From contig NZ_JAPFGP010000001.1 of assembly GCF_026241155.1 (NCBI RefSeq), positions 248,001 to 312,000 of the forward strand: a DNA stretch of 64,000 nt. Reading direction: 5' to 3'. This DNA is from Paucibacter sp. PLA-PC-4. Its GTDB lineage: Bacteria > Pseudomonadota > Gammaproteobacteria > Burkholderiales > Burkholderiaceae_C. The notes beneath the pieces are model-generated. The model was not told the DNA's origin. It was given only the letters and a program-made list of their open reading frames with translations, and ran no database searches. Shown here piece after piece: positions 15,559 through 24,782 of the stretch (its first letter is position 1; every line of letters begins with the position of its first letter). The position numbers were made by a program, and so were the translations under genes.

Positions 15559-17625
15559 ATGTCCTCAGCCGTCTCCACTCTCAACCCCGCCCAGCTCGAA
15601 GCCGTCCACCATCTCAACGGGCCTTGCCTGGTGATCGCCGGGGCCGGCTCGGGCAAGACGCGGGTGATCACGATGAAGATCGCGCGCTTGCTGCAGGCCG
15701 GCTATGCGGCCAAGAACATCGGTGCCATCACCTTCACAAACAAGGCCTCGCAGGAGATGCGCGAGCGCGCCCGCGATCTGGTGGGCCCGCGCGCGGCCAA
15801 GGACTTGGTGATCTCGACGTTCCACAGCCTGGGCGTACGCATCCTGCGCTCCGAAGGTCATCTGGTCGGGCTCAAGGAGCAGTTCTCCATCCTCGATAGC
15901 GACGATGTGCTGGGCCTGCTGCGCGATGCCGGCGGCACCACTGACGCCAAGCAGGCACGCAGCTGGCAATGGACCATCTCGCTGTGGAAGAACCAGGGCC
16001 TGACGGCCAAGCAGGCGCTGGCCGCCGCCAAGGACGAGGACGAGCGCGCGGCGGCCGCCGTGATGGAGCGCTACCAGGAGCGATTGGCGGCTTACCAGTC
16101 GGTGGACTTCGATGACTTGATCTCGCTGCCGTTGCGCCTGCTGCAGGACTTCCCCGAGGCACGCGGCAAATGGCAGGACACCTTGCGCTATGTGCTGGTG
16201 GACGAGTACCAGGACACAAATGCCGTGCAGTACGACCTGCTCAAGCAGCTCGTTGGCGAGCGCGCCCATTTCACTGCGGTGGGCGACGACGACCAGAGCA
16301 TCTACGGCTGGCGCGGCGCCACGATCGAGAACCTCAAGCGCTTGCCGACCGACTTCCCTGCGCTGAAGGTGATCCCGCTGGAGCAGAACTACCGCTCCAC
16401 CGGCGCCATCCTGCGCGCGGCCAACAACGTGATCGCGGTCAATCCGAAGATCTTCGAGAAGAAGCTGTGGAGCGAGTTCGGCGACGGCGAGCCGGTGGCC
16501 CTGATTGAGAGCGATGGCGAGGAGCACGAGGCCGAGCGGGCGGTGGCCCGCATCCAGGCGATCCGCGCCAATGCCGGCGGCGTTCAGTTCAAGGACTTCG
16601 CTATCCTGTATCGTGCCAACCATCAGGCCCGCGTCTTCGAGCAAGCGCTGCGCCGCGCCGAGATTCCCTACAAGGTCTCCGGCGGGCAGAGCTTCTTCGA
16701 TAAGGCCGAGATCAAGGACTTGTGCGGCTGGCTGCGCCTGCTGGTCAATCCGGACGATGACCCGGCCTTTCTGCGCGCAATCACCACGCCCAAACGTGGC
16801 ATCGGCCACCAGACTCTGGGCTCTCTGAGCCAGTTCGCCGGACGCTGGAAGTGCAGCATGTACGAGGCCTTGTTCGCCGAAAGCTTGTCCACCGCGCTAA
16901 GCACCCGCGCGATCAGTGGCCTGCATGAGTTCGGCCGCTATGTGAACGATCTGGAATACCGCGCCCGCAACACCTCTGGCGACAAGGAGGCCAAGGCGCT
17001 GTTGATGGAGTGGCTGAAGGACATCGGCTACGAGCAGCACCTGATGGAGCAGGAGGAGAATGAGAAGGTAGGCGCGGCGCGTTGGGGCAACGTGCTGGAC
17101 TTCGTGGACTGGGTCGCCAAGCGCTGCGGCGGCCAAATCAGCCAGGAGGGCGGCATTACCTTCGAGGAGCCCAAGCAGACCGTGCTTGAGGTGGCCCAGA
17201 CCATCAGCGTGATCCTGTCGCTGGCCGAGCGCGGCGACGAGCAGGACCAAGTTACGCTGACCACCCTGCATGCCTCCAAGGGCCTGGAATGGCCCCATGT
17301 CTTCCTGGCCGGCGTCAACGAAGGGCTGCTTCCCTTCAAGGCCGACGACGAGGACATGACCCCCCAGCGCCTGGAGGAAGAGCGCCGCCTGATGTATGTG
17401 GGCATCACGCGGGCGCGCACGACCCTGGGCGTCAGCACCTTGCGGCGGCGCAAGAAGAGCCGCGAACTGGTGATGGGCATCCCCAGCCGCTTCATCCTGG
17501 AGATGAAGCTGCACGAGAACACCGTCAAGGAAGACCCGCGCGAAAAGCTCAAGCGGCTGCGCGCGGAGTTTGCAGCCAAGGGTGAGGCAAGCGCGGCTGC
17601 GCAGGCGAAGGACGGCAAGGCCTGA
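15559..17625 (+). CDS. rep: ATP-dependent DNA helicase Rep (UvrD/Rep superfamily 1)
   Basis: A 688-residue SF1A helicase, close to the 673 residues of E. coli Rep. Motifs in order: Q motif LNPAQLEAV, Walker A AGAGSGKT (about 27-34), motif Ia ITFTNKAS, Walker B VDEYQDTN, motif III GDDDQSIYGWRGA, motif IV LEQNYRST, motif V TLHASKGLEW and motif VI VGITRAR. It unwinds DNA 3'-5' and clears proteins ahead of replication forks. The C-terminus ends in a low-complexity Ala/Lys tail. It lies 45 bases after the O-antigen ligase-like gene and may have its own short-leader promoter. Confidence 0.95.
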   Translation: MSSAVSTLNPAQLEAVHHLNGPCLVIAGAGSGKTRVITMKIARLLQAGYAAKNIGAITFTNKASQEMRERARDLVGPRAAKDLVISTFHSLGVRILRSEGHLVGLKEQFSILDSDDVLGLLRDAGGTTDAKQARSWQWTISLWKNQGLTAKQALAAAKDEDERAAAAVMERYQERLAAYQSVDFDDLISLPLRLLQDFPEARGKWQDTLRYVLVDEYQDTNAVQYDLLKQLVGERAHFTAVGDDDQSIYGWRGATIENLKRLPTDFPALKVIPLEQNYRSTGAILRAANNVIAVNPKIFEKKLWSEFGDGEPVALIESDGEEHEAERAVARIQAIRANAGGVQFKDFAILYRANHQARVFEQALRRAEIPYKVSGGQSFFDKAEIKDLCGWLRLLVNPDDDPAFLRAITTPKRGIGHQTLGSLSQFAGRWKCSMYEALFAESLSTALSTRAISGLHEFGRYVNDLEYRARNTSGDKEAKALLMEWLKDIGYEQHLMEQEENEKVGAARWGNVLDFVDWVAKRCGGQISQEGGITFEEPKQTVLEVAQTISVILSLAERGDEQDQVTLTTLHASKGLEWPHVFLAGVNEGLLPFKADDEDMTPQRLEEERRLMYVGITRARTTLGVSTLRRRKKSRELVMGIPSRFILEMKLHENTVKEDPREKLKRLRAEFAAKGEASAAAQAKDGKA

Positions 17626-17770
17626 GGGTGACACCCCCATAGGTAGGACAGTGCGGAGCTGTTTCTCGCCGGAGAACGCAGCCGCCCTCGGTGCGTGCGG
17701 ACATGCGCAAAGCGTGCCGTCCGGTCGCTGGGGTAATGGGTTCTTCACGCTCTTCTCAGTCCCCTCCAAT

Positions 17771-18257
17771 ATGAAAAAAACTCATCCTGCTGACGCTGAC
17801 CGCACTCGCTGCCTTTTTTGCCCATGGCTGGCTCTCGTTTGCCGAGTCCAAGCTCGCATCTTGGCTGGTCCGGCAATCGGCCAAGGCCATGTCTGAAGAG
17901 AGCTCGGCCTGCGACGCGTATGCGGACAATCTGCAGGTAACGCTGAGCCCCGACGGACGGCGCGGCAAGTGGGACGTGGAGGGCGGCAAGCAAGAGATGT
18001 GCGACTACCTCAAGCAGGCTGCTGCTGCCTTCACGGTGCTGCAGGCACGCACCCATTGCGAGTTCGATGACATCCGTATCGTGCGCGATGGTTTTCCCTG
18101 GACAAGCGCGCGGGTCAGCTACACCTAGCGCATGACGGTGGAAGCCCAGGGACTGCCGGCGACGACTGTGACGGGTGAGGATGATCTGGTCGTGGTTCGC
18201 ACGCTGTCGGGGCTCAAGATCAAGACCATCGAGTCGCGGTCTAGCGGTGGACTTTGA
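17771..18257 (+). pseudogene. Decayed small secreted/membrane-anchored protein gene
   Basis: From the ATG at 17771, removing one A from a run of seven (17774-17780) gives a good signal sequence (MKKLILLTLTALAAFFAHG) that continues into the open frame around 17889-18128. As written, the run shifts the frame. A TAG at 18126-18128 then interrupts the protein, but the same frame stays coding-like (RMTVEAQGLPATTVTGEDD) until a TGA at 18255-18257. Two independent lesions point to a real pseudogene rather than a single sequencing error. I do not recognise the family; it would have been a secreted or anchored protein of about 160 residues. Confidence 0.65.
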
Positions 18258-18420
18258 GCTACCGATTGCCGCACCGGTCTGTGACACGAATCTGCGGTAG
18301 GGAAGTCCATGCAGGCCCCTGGGTCGGAGGACGGCCTGAGGTAGCATCGGACCCGGATCGGCCTCAATCGGTCGATCACGTCGCTCGGACGGTTCCGGGC
18401 GCTTACGTGAGACACATCCC

Positions 18421-19632
18421 ATGAGCACTGCCTCTTCAGGCAAGCGCCGCTTCGCGCGCATTGATCGCCTGCCTCCCTATGTCTTCAACATCACGGCCGA
18501 GCTGAAGCTCGCGGCGCGGCGGCGGGGCGAAGACATCATCGACATGAGCATGGGCAACCCCGACGGGGCTACGCCGACCCACATCGTCGCCAAGCTCACC
18601 GAGGTGGCGCAGCGGCCTGACACCCACGGCTACTCGGCCAGCAAGGGCATCCCGCGTCTGCGTCGCGCGATCTCGCATTGGTACGACAAGCGCTATGGCG
18701 TGGCCATTAATCCGGACACCGAAGCCATCGTCACGATTGGTTCCAAGGAGGGCTTGGCCCATCTGATGCTGGCGACGCTGGATCGGGGCGACACGGTGCT
18801 GGTGCCCGACCCCAGCTACCCGATCCATATCTACGGCGCGGTGATTGCCGGCGCAGACATCCGCGCGATTCCCGTGTCCAGCGAGCTGGACTTCTTCGCC
18901 GAGCTGGAAAAGACGATTCGCGGCAGCTACCCCAAGCCCAAGATGATGGTGTTCGGCTTCCCGTCGAATCCGACCGCTCAATGTGTGGAGTTGGAGTTCT
19001 TCGAGCGCGTGATCGCGCTGGCCAAGAAGCACGACATCCTGGTAGTGCATGACCTGGCTTACGCCGACATCGTCTTCGATGGATGGACGGCGCCGTCCAT
19101 CATGCAGGTGCCGGGCGCCAAGGACGTGGCGGTCGAGTTCTTCACGCTCAGCAAGAGCTACAACATGGCCGGCTGGCGCATCGGCTTCATGGTCGGCAAC
19201 CCCGACCTTGTGGCCGCACTTGCCCGTATCAAGAGCTATCACGACTACGGCACTTTCACGCCGCTGCAGGTGGCGGCGATCGCGGCGCTGGAGGGAGACC
19301 AGCAGTGCGTGACGGAGATCGCCGCCAGTTACCAGCGCCGCCGCGATGTGCTTCACAAAGGCCTGAAGGAAGCCGGCTGGGCAGTCGAGTTGCCGAAGGC
19401 CAGCATGTACATCTGGGCCAAGATTCCCGAGCCCTACCGGCAGCTCGGCTCGCTGGAGTTCGCGCGCCAGTTGCTGGACAAGGCCAAGGTCTGCGTCTCG
19501 CCGGGCATAGGCTTCGGTGACCAGGGCGACGGCCATGTGCGCTTCGCGCTGATCGAGAACGAGGCCCGCATCCGCCAGGCGGTGCGCGGCATCAAGGCGA
19601 TGTTCAAGGCGGACGGGCTGATCAAAGCCTGA
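18421..19632 (+). CDS. alaC: Alanine/glutamate-pyruvate aminotransferase, class I/II
   Basis: A 403-residue PLP-dependent aminotransferase of fold type I. It shows substrate-binding MSMGNPDG, cofactor residues in GSKEGLAHL and [12 protein letters not shown], the PLP lysine K245 in [16 protein letters not shown], and the C-terminal arginine region [11 protein letters not shown]. This wording matches the AlaC/YfdZ group, which interconverts alanine and 2-oxoglutarate with pyruvate and glutamate. In Burkholderiales such a gene often precedes homoserine dehydrogenase, but here the next gene is a peptide-binding protein. The ribosome binding site is weak. AlaC is the best call; a different substrate within the group is possible. 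Confidence 0.88.
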   Translation: MSTASSGKRRFARIDRLPPYVFNITAELKLAARRRGEDIIDMSMGNPDGATPTHIVAKLTEVAQRPDTHGYSASKGIPRLRRAISHWYDKRYGVAINPDTEAIVTIGSKEGLAHLMLATLDRGDTVLVPDPSYPIHIYGAVIAGADIRAIPVSSELDFFAELEKTIRGSYPKPKMMVFGFPSNPTAQCVELEFFERVIALAKKHDILVVHDLAYADIVFDGWTAPSIMQVPGAKDVAVEFFTLSKSYNMAGWRIGFMVGNPDLVAALARIKSYHDYGTFTPLQVAAIAALEGDQQCVTEIAASYQRRRDVLHKGLKEAGWAVELPKASMYIWAKIPEPYRQLGSLEFARQLLDKAKVCVSPGIGFGDQGDGHVRFALIENEARIRQAVRGIKAMFKADGLIKA

Positions 19633-19726
19633 CCCTGCGGGCCAGAAGCTTATGGGGAATAGGTATTTGCCGGCCGCGGCGGATGCGGGCAGTATTCAGG
19701 GTTTTCCTGGACAAGAATTTCACCCC

Positions 19727-21295
19727 ATGCGCCCCATCCGCCATCTGATCGCCCCGCTCGTTCTGGCCCTTGTGGCCGGCGCGTCCCTTGCCAAACCCCT
19801 GCGCTGGGCCAGCCAAGGTGATGTGCAGAGCTTCGACCCGCATGCCTACAACAGCGCGCTGAACAACCAGTTCAATGCCTTTGTCTACGAGGGCCTGGTG
19901 GCCTACGACCAGCAGTTCACGATCGAGCCGGCGTTGGCCTCGAAGTGGACCCAGGTCGATGCCACGCATTGGCGCTTCGAGTTGCGCCCTGGCGTCAAGT
20001 TCCATGACGGCACGGCTCTGACCGCCGACGATGTGGTGTTCTCCTTTGAGCGCGCCCTAAGCCCCACGTCCAACTTCAAGGTGCTGCTGCAGGGTGTCAC
20101 CGGGGTCAAGAAGCTGTCGCCCTCCAGCATCGAGATCAGCTTGAGCGCGCCAAACCCTGTCTTGCTGCGCCAGATCACCGGCGTGCGCATCATTTCGAAG
20201 GACTGGGCCACCAAGCACAAGATCGAGAAGCCCCAAAACTTCGCGCAGAAGGAAGAGACCTATGCGGTGCGCAATGCCAATGGCACTGGCCCCTTTGTGC
20301 TCAAGAGCAGCCAACCCGGCATCAGGACCGAGCTGAGCCTGAACCCGAACTGGTGGGGCAAGCTGAACGGCAATGTCAGCCAGATCGTCTACACGCCGAT
20401 AGGCTCGGACGCAACCCGGCTGGCGGCCCTGCTGTCCGGCGAGATCGACTTCGTGCTCGACCCCGCGCCGCAGGATGTGCCCAAGCTGCGCAGCACTCCC
20501 GGCGTCAAGATCATCGAAGGGGCGGAGTTCCGCACCATCTTCCTGGGCCTGGATCAGGCCAGCGAGGAACTGGCCGGCAGCAATATCAAGGGCCGCAACC
20601 CTTTCAAGGATCTGCGTGTGCGTCAGGCCCTGTACCAAGCCATCGACATCGAGACCTTGAAGCGGGTGACGATGCGCGGCCTTTCGCAGCCGGCCGGCTC
20701 TCTGGTTGCGCCGCAGGCGGACGGCTGGACGATCGAGGGCGATCGCCGCCTGCCTTATGACCCGGTGCGCGCCAAGGCGCTGCTCTCCGAGGCCGGTTAC
20801 CCCGACGGCTTCCAGCTGCCGCTAGACTGCCCGAACGACCGTTATGTCAATGATGAGGAGATCTGCAAGGCCCTGACTGCCTTCTGGGCCAAGATCGGCG
20901 TACAGGTGCGGCTCAACAGCCAGGGCTCCAGCACCTATTTTCCAAAACTGCAGCGCAAGGAGAGCAGTCTGCACCTGCTGGGTTGGGGTGTCGCGACCTT
21001 CGACGCGTTGTACTCGCTGCAGGCCCTGGTGCACAGCCCGGTCGGCGGTGATGGAAGCTGGAACTATGGCCGCTATGCCAATCCTAAGCTCGATGCGCTG
21101 ATCGATGCCGCCAAGATCGAGGGCGACGTGGTCAAGCGCCGCAACCAGCTGATCGCCGCGCTGAAGATCGTGCAGGACGATGTGGCGGTGATCCCGCTGC
21201 ACCACCAGGTGATTCCCTGGGCCGCGCGCAGCAATGTGAATCTGGTGCACCGCGCCAACAATCACATTGACGTGCGCTGGGTCCGCATTGACTGA
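19727..21295 (+). CDS. ABC transporter substrate-binding protein, family 5 (oligopeptide/dipeptide type)
   Basis: A 522-residue periplasmic protein starting at the ATG at 19727, with signal peptide LIAPLVLALVAGASLAKP. Family 5 landmarks are present: LRWASQGDVQSFDPHAYN, FHDGTALTADDVVFSFERAL, and a late NYGRYANPKLDALIDAAK. The family binds oligopeptides, nickel or sugar-peptide ligands for import. No permease or ATPase genes follow, so it either works with a transporter encoded elsewhere or is an orphan. The gene sits alone between alaC and the lysoplasmalogenase gene. Confidence 0.9.
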   Translation: MRPIRHLIAPLVLALVAGASLAKPLRWASQGDVQSFDPHAYNSALNNQFNAFVYEGLVAYDQQFTIEPALASKWTQVDATHWRFELRPGVKFHDGTALTADDVVFSFERALSPTSNFKVLLQGVTGVKKLSPSSIEISLSAPNPVLLRQITGVRIISKDWATKHKIEKPQNFAQKEETYAVRNANGTGPFVLKSSQPGIRTELSLNPNWWGKLNGNVSQIVYTPIGSDATRLAALLSGEIDFVLDPAPQDVPKLRSTPGVKIIEGAEFRTIFLGLDQASEELAGSNIKGRNPFKDLRVRQALYQAIDIETLKRVTMRGLSQPAGSLVAPQADGWTIEGDRRLPYDPVRAKALLSEAGYPDGFQLPLDCPNDRYVNDEEICKALTAFWAKIGVQVRLNSQGSSTYFPKLQRKESSLHLLGWGVATFDALYSLQALVHSPVGGDGSWNYGRYANPKLDALIDAAKIEGDVVKRRNQLIAALKIVQDDVAVIPLHHQVIPWAARSNVNLVHRANNHIDVRWVRID

Positions 21296-21342
21296 GGGCA
21301 AGTGCTGAGGGGCCAGGTCTTGCGCCCAGCCAGAATGGGCGC

Positions 21343-22014
21343 ATGGCCTTCCAACGACTGCTGCTTCCCCTGCTGACCCTGATCAGCGCGCTGATCGCGA
21401 TTGCCTCGCTGAGCTACACCAGTCTGCCGCGCGAGCTGGCCTTTGTGGCCAAACCGCTGACCACCGTGCTGATCATGCTGCACGCCTGGCAGCGCGGCGC
21501 CGACGCTCCCCGCCAGGCGCGGCTGCTGCGCCTGGGCCTCGCGTTCTCGCTGGCCGGCGATGTGGCCCTGCTGTGGCCCGAGTCGGGTTTCGTGCCCGGC
21601 CTGATCTGTTTTTTGGTGGCCCACCTGCTTTACATCGCGGCCTTTTGCCAGCAAACGCGGCTGGCCCGGCCCTGGTGGCCCTGGCTGATGTTCGGCCTGA
21701 TCGCCGGCTATGTGCTGAGCCGCTTGTGGCCGGGCGTGCCGGCCACGCTACAGGCGCCGGTGCTGGCTTATGTGGTCTGCCTGGCGGCGATGGCGGCCCA
21801 GTCCTGGAGCTGGTGGCGCGCCAGCATCGGCGCCACGCGCGAGCCGCTGGCGCGCTGGGCGGCCTGGGGCGGCACCCTGTTCTTGGCCTCGGACGCGCTG
21901 CTGGCGATCAACAAGTTCGCCGGCCCGCTGCCTGAGGCGGCGCTGTGGGTGCTATCGACCTACTGGGCTGCGCAATGGTGCATCGCGTCCAGCCTGCGGC
22001 GCGGCGACACCTAG
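21343..22014 (+). CDS. Lysoplasmalogenase/YhhN family integral membrane protein
   Basis: A 223-residue membrane protein with about eight hydrophobic helices. It carries the YhhN/TMEM86 signatures: the first conserved block LGLAFSLAGDVALLWP, then GLICFLVAHLLYIAAF, and the second acidic block GGTLFLASDALLAINKF. In animals the homologue TMEM86B hydrolyses the vinyl-ether bond of lysoplasmalogens; in bacteria the function is mostly unproven. The two aspartates (in AGDV and SDAL) are the expected catalytic residues. Its stop overlaps the convergent DUF1801 gene by four bases. Confidence 0.88.
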   Translation: MAFQRLLLPLLTLISALIAIASLSYTSLPRELAFVAKPLTTVLIMLHAWQRGADAPRQARLLRLGLAFSLAGDVALLWPESGFVPGLICFLVAHLLYIAAFCQQTRLARPWWPWLMFGLIAGYVLSRLWPGVPATLQAPVLAYVVCLAAMAAQSWSWWRASIGATREPLARWAAWGGTLFLASDALLAINKFAGPLPEAALWVLSTYWAAQWCIASSLRRGDT

Positions 22015-22439
22015 CTTCGTACCTGTGGCGAGCGCTTGCCAAGGTGATAGCGCAGTGACGCTTCGATGCACAAAGCCAGCGAGTCCTGCGGCAGATCCTG
22101 GTCAAGCGCGAAGACCAAGGCACGGTTGCCTTCGAAGCTGAAGTCATGCGGAAATAGGGTACGGAACTCATCGACCAGCCGGGTCTGGCAGTTGAAATAC
22201 ACCGCGTACTGCTCGGGCGCCTTGAGCTTCCAGTCGATGCGTACTGTGCTGCCGCTCTTGGACCGGGCCGTCAGATAGGCAGGTTCACCCCACTTCAGGG
22301 CTTCCGTCAACTCGCCAACGCCATCGGCCCGCGCGGCGGTATCGAAGATCAGTTCGCGCAGCGCGAGCATCTTCTTGCGCACCCCCGGCGGGTAGGCATC
22401 GAAATGCGCCTTCACTGCGGGATCGGCAAAGGGCGTCAT
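22011..22439 (-). CDS. DUF1801 domain protein
   Basis: A 142-residue cytoplasmic protein of the DUF1801 (YdhG-like) fold, with motifs ALRELIFDTAA, ALKWGEPAYLT and a late ALDQDLPQDSLALCI. The function of the family is unknown; related folds occur in stress proteins. The start is the ATG at 22439, which overlaps the stop of the questin-oxidase gene as ATGA, implying coupled translation and a linked role. A longer in-frame extension upstream lies inside that gene and is unlikely. A second, different DUF1801 protein is encoded at 41832. Confidence 0.85.
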   Translation of the reverse strand: MTPFADPAVKAHFDAYPPGVRKKMLALRELIFDTAARADGVGELTEALKWGEPAYLTARSKSGSTVRIDWKLKAPEQYAVYFNCQTRLVDEFRTLFPHDFSFEGNRALVFALDQDLPQDSLALCIEASLRYHLGKRSPQVRS

Positions 22440-23440
22440 GGAGAATTCTGAGGGGTGTCGCCCAGCGCCCGCGCCGCGGCCGCTCGCCATGCCGGTGCCG
22501 GATCAACTCGGTCCATCTTGCGGCAGGCGGCCACCAGCTTGATGACATGGTCGTTATGCTGGATCAAGGTGAGGGTGGCCAGGCGGTCCCAGTCAAGTGA
22601 TGCCGACGCCACTGGCAGCGGGCCGGCGGCGGCTTGCCGGGCAGCGCCGCTCGACAACAGCGCTGCGGCTGCGGCGGCCCCGAAAGGCCTCATGGCCTGC
22701 GCGTCCATCCAGGGAGAATTCTGGCGCAGTGCGGCGCTGGCCGTGATCATATGCAACACAGTGAAGTCGGCTGTGTGCACGTAAAGTGCGGCCGCGCTGC
22801 GGGCCAGGGCCGGCAGCTCCTCAACAGCCAACCTGCCCGCGACGACGCGCCAGTCCTCCCGCCCGCCCCAGTCGGCCATGCGCTGTGCGATCAGCGGGCG
22901 CAACGGCATCGCGCCGGCGTCCGGCAGCGCGCATAGCGCCGCCAGCCACTCGCCCAACGGCAGCGGTGCGCCGGGCTCGGCCGCCAGCGGCATGTGGCGG
23001 CTGGCCCAGTAGGCCAGCGAGGCGGCCAGTTCGCCCTGATGACCGTGGCGCAGCGCGTGGCCGGCGCGTATCAGGCCGTGGAAGGCCGCGCCGCCACAGC
23101 CCTGCATCAGGGCTGGCAACTCGCGGCGTAGCAGTGCGTCGTGACCGATGTCTAGCAGTGCTGTGCGGTAGTAGGCAAGCCAGGCCGGGTAGTCCGCAAT
23201 GCGGCCGAAGGCGACGGGCCGCAGTGTGCCGAGTGGTAGCGCCGGGGGCAGCTTGCTCAGCCTTGCGCCATAGCGCCGTCGGAACTCGCGCAGGCGCGCG
23301 CCGTCCGCCCCCAGCTCCTGCAGCGCATCCAGCGCCATCGGCAGGTGCGAGCTGAGCTGGTCTTCGTACTCGGGGTTCAGCCCCAGTCCGTCGTCGAGCA
23401 GATCGTGAAGTGCGGCGAGGGCAGCATCGGTTTCGGCCAT
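22436..23440 (-). CDS. Questin oxidase family protein (DUF4243/AflY-like)
   Basis: A 334-residue protein resembling the questin oxidase family: NHLPMAL-type motif SSHLPMALDALQELGA near residue 30, AAFHGLIRAGHALRHG in the middle, and FTVLHMITASAAL plus QHNDHVIKLVAACR near the end. Fungal relatives (AflY, questin oxidase) carry out Baeyer-Villiger-like oxidative ring cleavage of anthraquinones; bacterial members are uncharacterised. Conserved histidines in these motifs could bind metal. It is the first gene of a two-gene operon with DUF1801, behind a promoter with two dyads. Ribosome binding site AGAAGA precedes the ATG. No dedicated regulator gene adjoins it. Confidence 0.8.
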   Translation of the reverse strand: MAETDAALAALHDLLDDGLGLNPEYEDQLSSHLPMALDALQELGADGARLREFRRRYGARLSKLPPALPLGTLRPVAFGRIADYPAWLAYYRTALLDIGHDALLRRELPALMQGCGGAAFHGLIRAGHALRHGHQGELAASLAYWASRHMPLAAEPGAPLPLGEWLAALCALPDAGAMPLRPLIAQRMADWGGREDWRVVAGRLAVEELPALARSAAALYVHTADFTVLHMITASAALRQNSPWMDAQAMRPFGAAAAAALLSSGAARQAAAGPLPVASASLDWDRLATLTLIQHNDHVIKLVAACRKMDRVDPAPAWRAAAARALGDTPQNSP

Positions 23441-23449
23441 ATATCTTCT

Positions 23450-23500
23450 CGTGGTGTCAACTGGTCACCACGATAAAAGCTCAAGTTAACTTGATGTCAA
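23450..23500 (-). promoter_or_regulatory. Promoter with two operator-like dyads for the questin-oxidase operon
   Basis: On the minus strand TTGACA (23500-23495) and TTTATC (23477-23472) are spaced 17 bases apart. A perfect 14-base palindrome TCAAGTTAACTTGA (23481-23494) fills the spacer. A second dyad, CGTGGTG-N9-CACCACG (23450-23472), lies just downstream, ending 10 bases before the ATG codon at 23440. The arrangement fits repression by a dimeric regulator of the TetR, MarR or MerR kind. The -10 is poor, so the basal promoter call is tentative; the dyads themselves are exact. Confidence 0.6.
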
Positions 23501-23515
23501 GCGCCGCCCGTCGCC

Positions 23516-24367
23516 TCACATGCCCTTGAACAGATGCGTGTAACTGCGGCTGACCTCCAGTTTTTCGTTGTTGCCCTTGACGCCGACCAGCTGGCGGCCA
23601 CGGAAGTCGCGGGTGACGCCAGCGATGGACTTCACATTGACCAGGGTCGAGCGGTGGATCTGCCAGAACAGCGCCGGGTCGAGCTCGTCGACCAGCTCCT
23701 TGATCGGCTTGCGTATCAGGGCTTCGAGGGTGGCGGTCTGCACCCGCGTGTACTTCTCGTCGCTGATGAAAAACAGCACCTCTTCGACCGGGATCATCTG
23801 GATGGCCTGGCCGACGGTGGCCTGTATCCATTGCAGATAGCCGGGGACGCCGCCCGGGTTCAGCTGGGCCGAGAGCTTGTGCAGCAACTGCTGCAGCGGC
23901 GCGCTGGCCTTGTTGTCCGGTGCGGCCTCAGTGTCCTCGCGCAGGGCCAGGCGTTTTTTGATGCGCTGCACCGTCACCGTCAGGCGGTCGCGCTCGGCGG
24001 GCTTGAGCACATAGTCAGCCACGCCCTGCTCGAAGGCTTCGACCGCGTACTGGTCGTAGGCGGTGATGAAGACGATCTCGGGCACCAGCCAGCTGTCGTC
24101 GTCGCCGGCATCCGGCAGTTGTGCGATTTGGCGGGCTGCATCGACGCCGGTCAGGCCCGGCATACGGATGTCCAGAAAGACCAGATCGGGCTTGTGCTCG
24201 CGCACCAGCTCGACCGCTTCGAGGCCGTTCTTGGCCTCGGCGACGATGTCCAGATCGGGCCAGACTTCTAACAGCCGGCTGCGCAGTTGCTCGCGCATCA
24301 GTCGTTCATCGTCGGCGAGGACGGCACGCACGCGGGGGGGGTTGGGGGTTTCGCTCATGGCCGCCAT
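23516..24367 (-). CDS. LytTR family DNA-binding response regulator
   Basis: A 283-residue (or 280, from the ATG at 24358) LytR/AlgR-type regulator. The receiver domain has the acidic pair in VLADDERLM, phosphoacceptor Asp in LVFLDIRMPG, Thr in FITAYDQYA and Lys in DYVLKPAERD. The LytTR DNA-binding domain occupies the last hundred or so residues: PVEEVLFFISDEKYTRVQT, FWQIHRSTLVNV and LEVSRSYTHLF. It is the partner of the LytS-type kinase two genes upstream; a small membrane protein is encoded between them. Targets could be near its own operon or the small peptide gene, but no site can be assigned. Confidence 0.92.
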   Translation of the reverse strand: MAAMSETPNPPRVRAVLADDERLMREQLRSRLLEVWPDLDIVAEAKNGLEAVELVREHKPDLVFLDIRMPGLTGVDAARQIAQLPDAGDDDSWLVPEIVFITAYDQYAVEAFEQGVADYVLKPAERDRLTVTVQRIKKRLALREDTEAAPDNKASAPLQQLLHKLSAQLNPGGVPGYLQWIQATVGQAIQMIPVEEVLFFISDEKYTRVQTATLEALIRKPIKELVDELDPALFWQIHRSTLVNVKSIAGVTRDFRGRQLVGVKGNNEKLEVSRSYTHLFKGM

Positions 24368-24368
24368 G

Positions 24369-24782
24369 CTAAGGGTTGGGGTGAGCGCGCCCGGCTCCGG
24401 GTTTGTCCGGGGTGCGGCGTAGCACCAGCCACAGCAGCAGGCCCAGCAAGAGCAGCGGCGACAGCAGCAGGCCGCTCATGCCCAGCAAGGCCAGCAGAGC
24501 CAGGCCTAGCAGGGCGGCGACGATCAGCAGCGGCAGCCCCAGGCCCAGTACCAGGGCCAGCGGCAACACCACCAGCAGCACCAGGGTGGCGATCAGGCCG
24601 CCGAGCATCAGGCTGCCCCAATGCGCTGCATGCATCTCTTCAAGCCCCAGGCCCTGGCCGTTGATGCTGACGCTAACGCCCGGGTGGGCGGCGAACTCCT
24701 GCCAGATGAAGAAGCCGCCGGCGGCAGCCAGCAGCACCAGCAGCAGGCTCATCAAGAGCATCCATTGGAAAAAGCGCTTCAT
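24369..24782 (-). CDS. Small polytopic membrane protein between LytS kinase and LytTR regulator
   Basis: A 137-residue protein with an N-terminal membrane helix (MLLMSLLLVLLAAAGGFFIW), a short polar loop of about 25 residues (INGQGLGLEEMHAAHWG), two or three further very Leu-rich helices, and a basic tail RRTPDKPGAGR. I do not recognise a family. The start codon overlaps the kinase stop as ATGA, and its own stop sits one base before the regulator's first ATG, so the three are translated from one message. Position suggests an accessory that senses or modulates the kinase in the membrane. Function unknown. Confidence 0.75.
   Translation of the reverse strand: MKRFFQWMLLMSLLLVLLAAAGGFFIWQEFAAHPGVSVSINGQGLGLEEMHAAHWGSLMLGGLIATLVLLVVLPLALVLGLGLPLLIVAALLGLALLALLGMSGLLLSPLLLLGLLLWLVLRRTPDKPGAGRAHPNP

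Noticed and set aside
17745-18461. A 238-residue minus-strand frame across the small pseudogene
   Set aside because: No motif or ribosome site. The plus-strand signal peptide and reading frame explain the region better.
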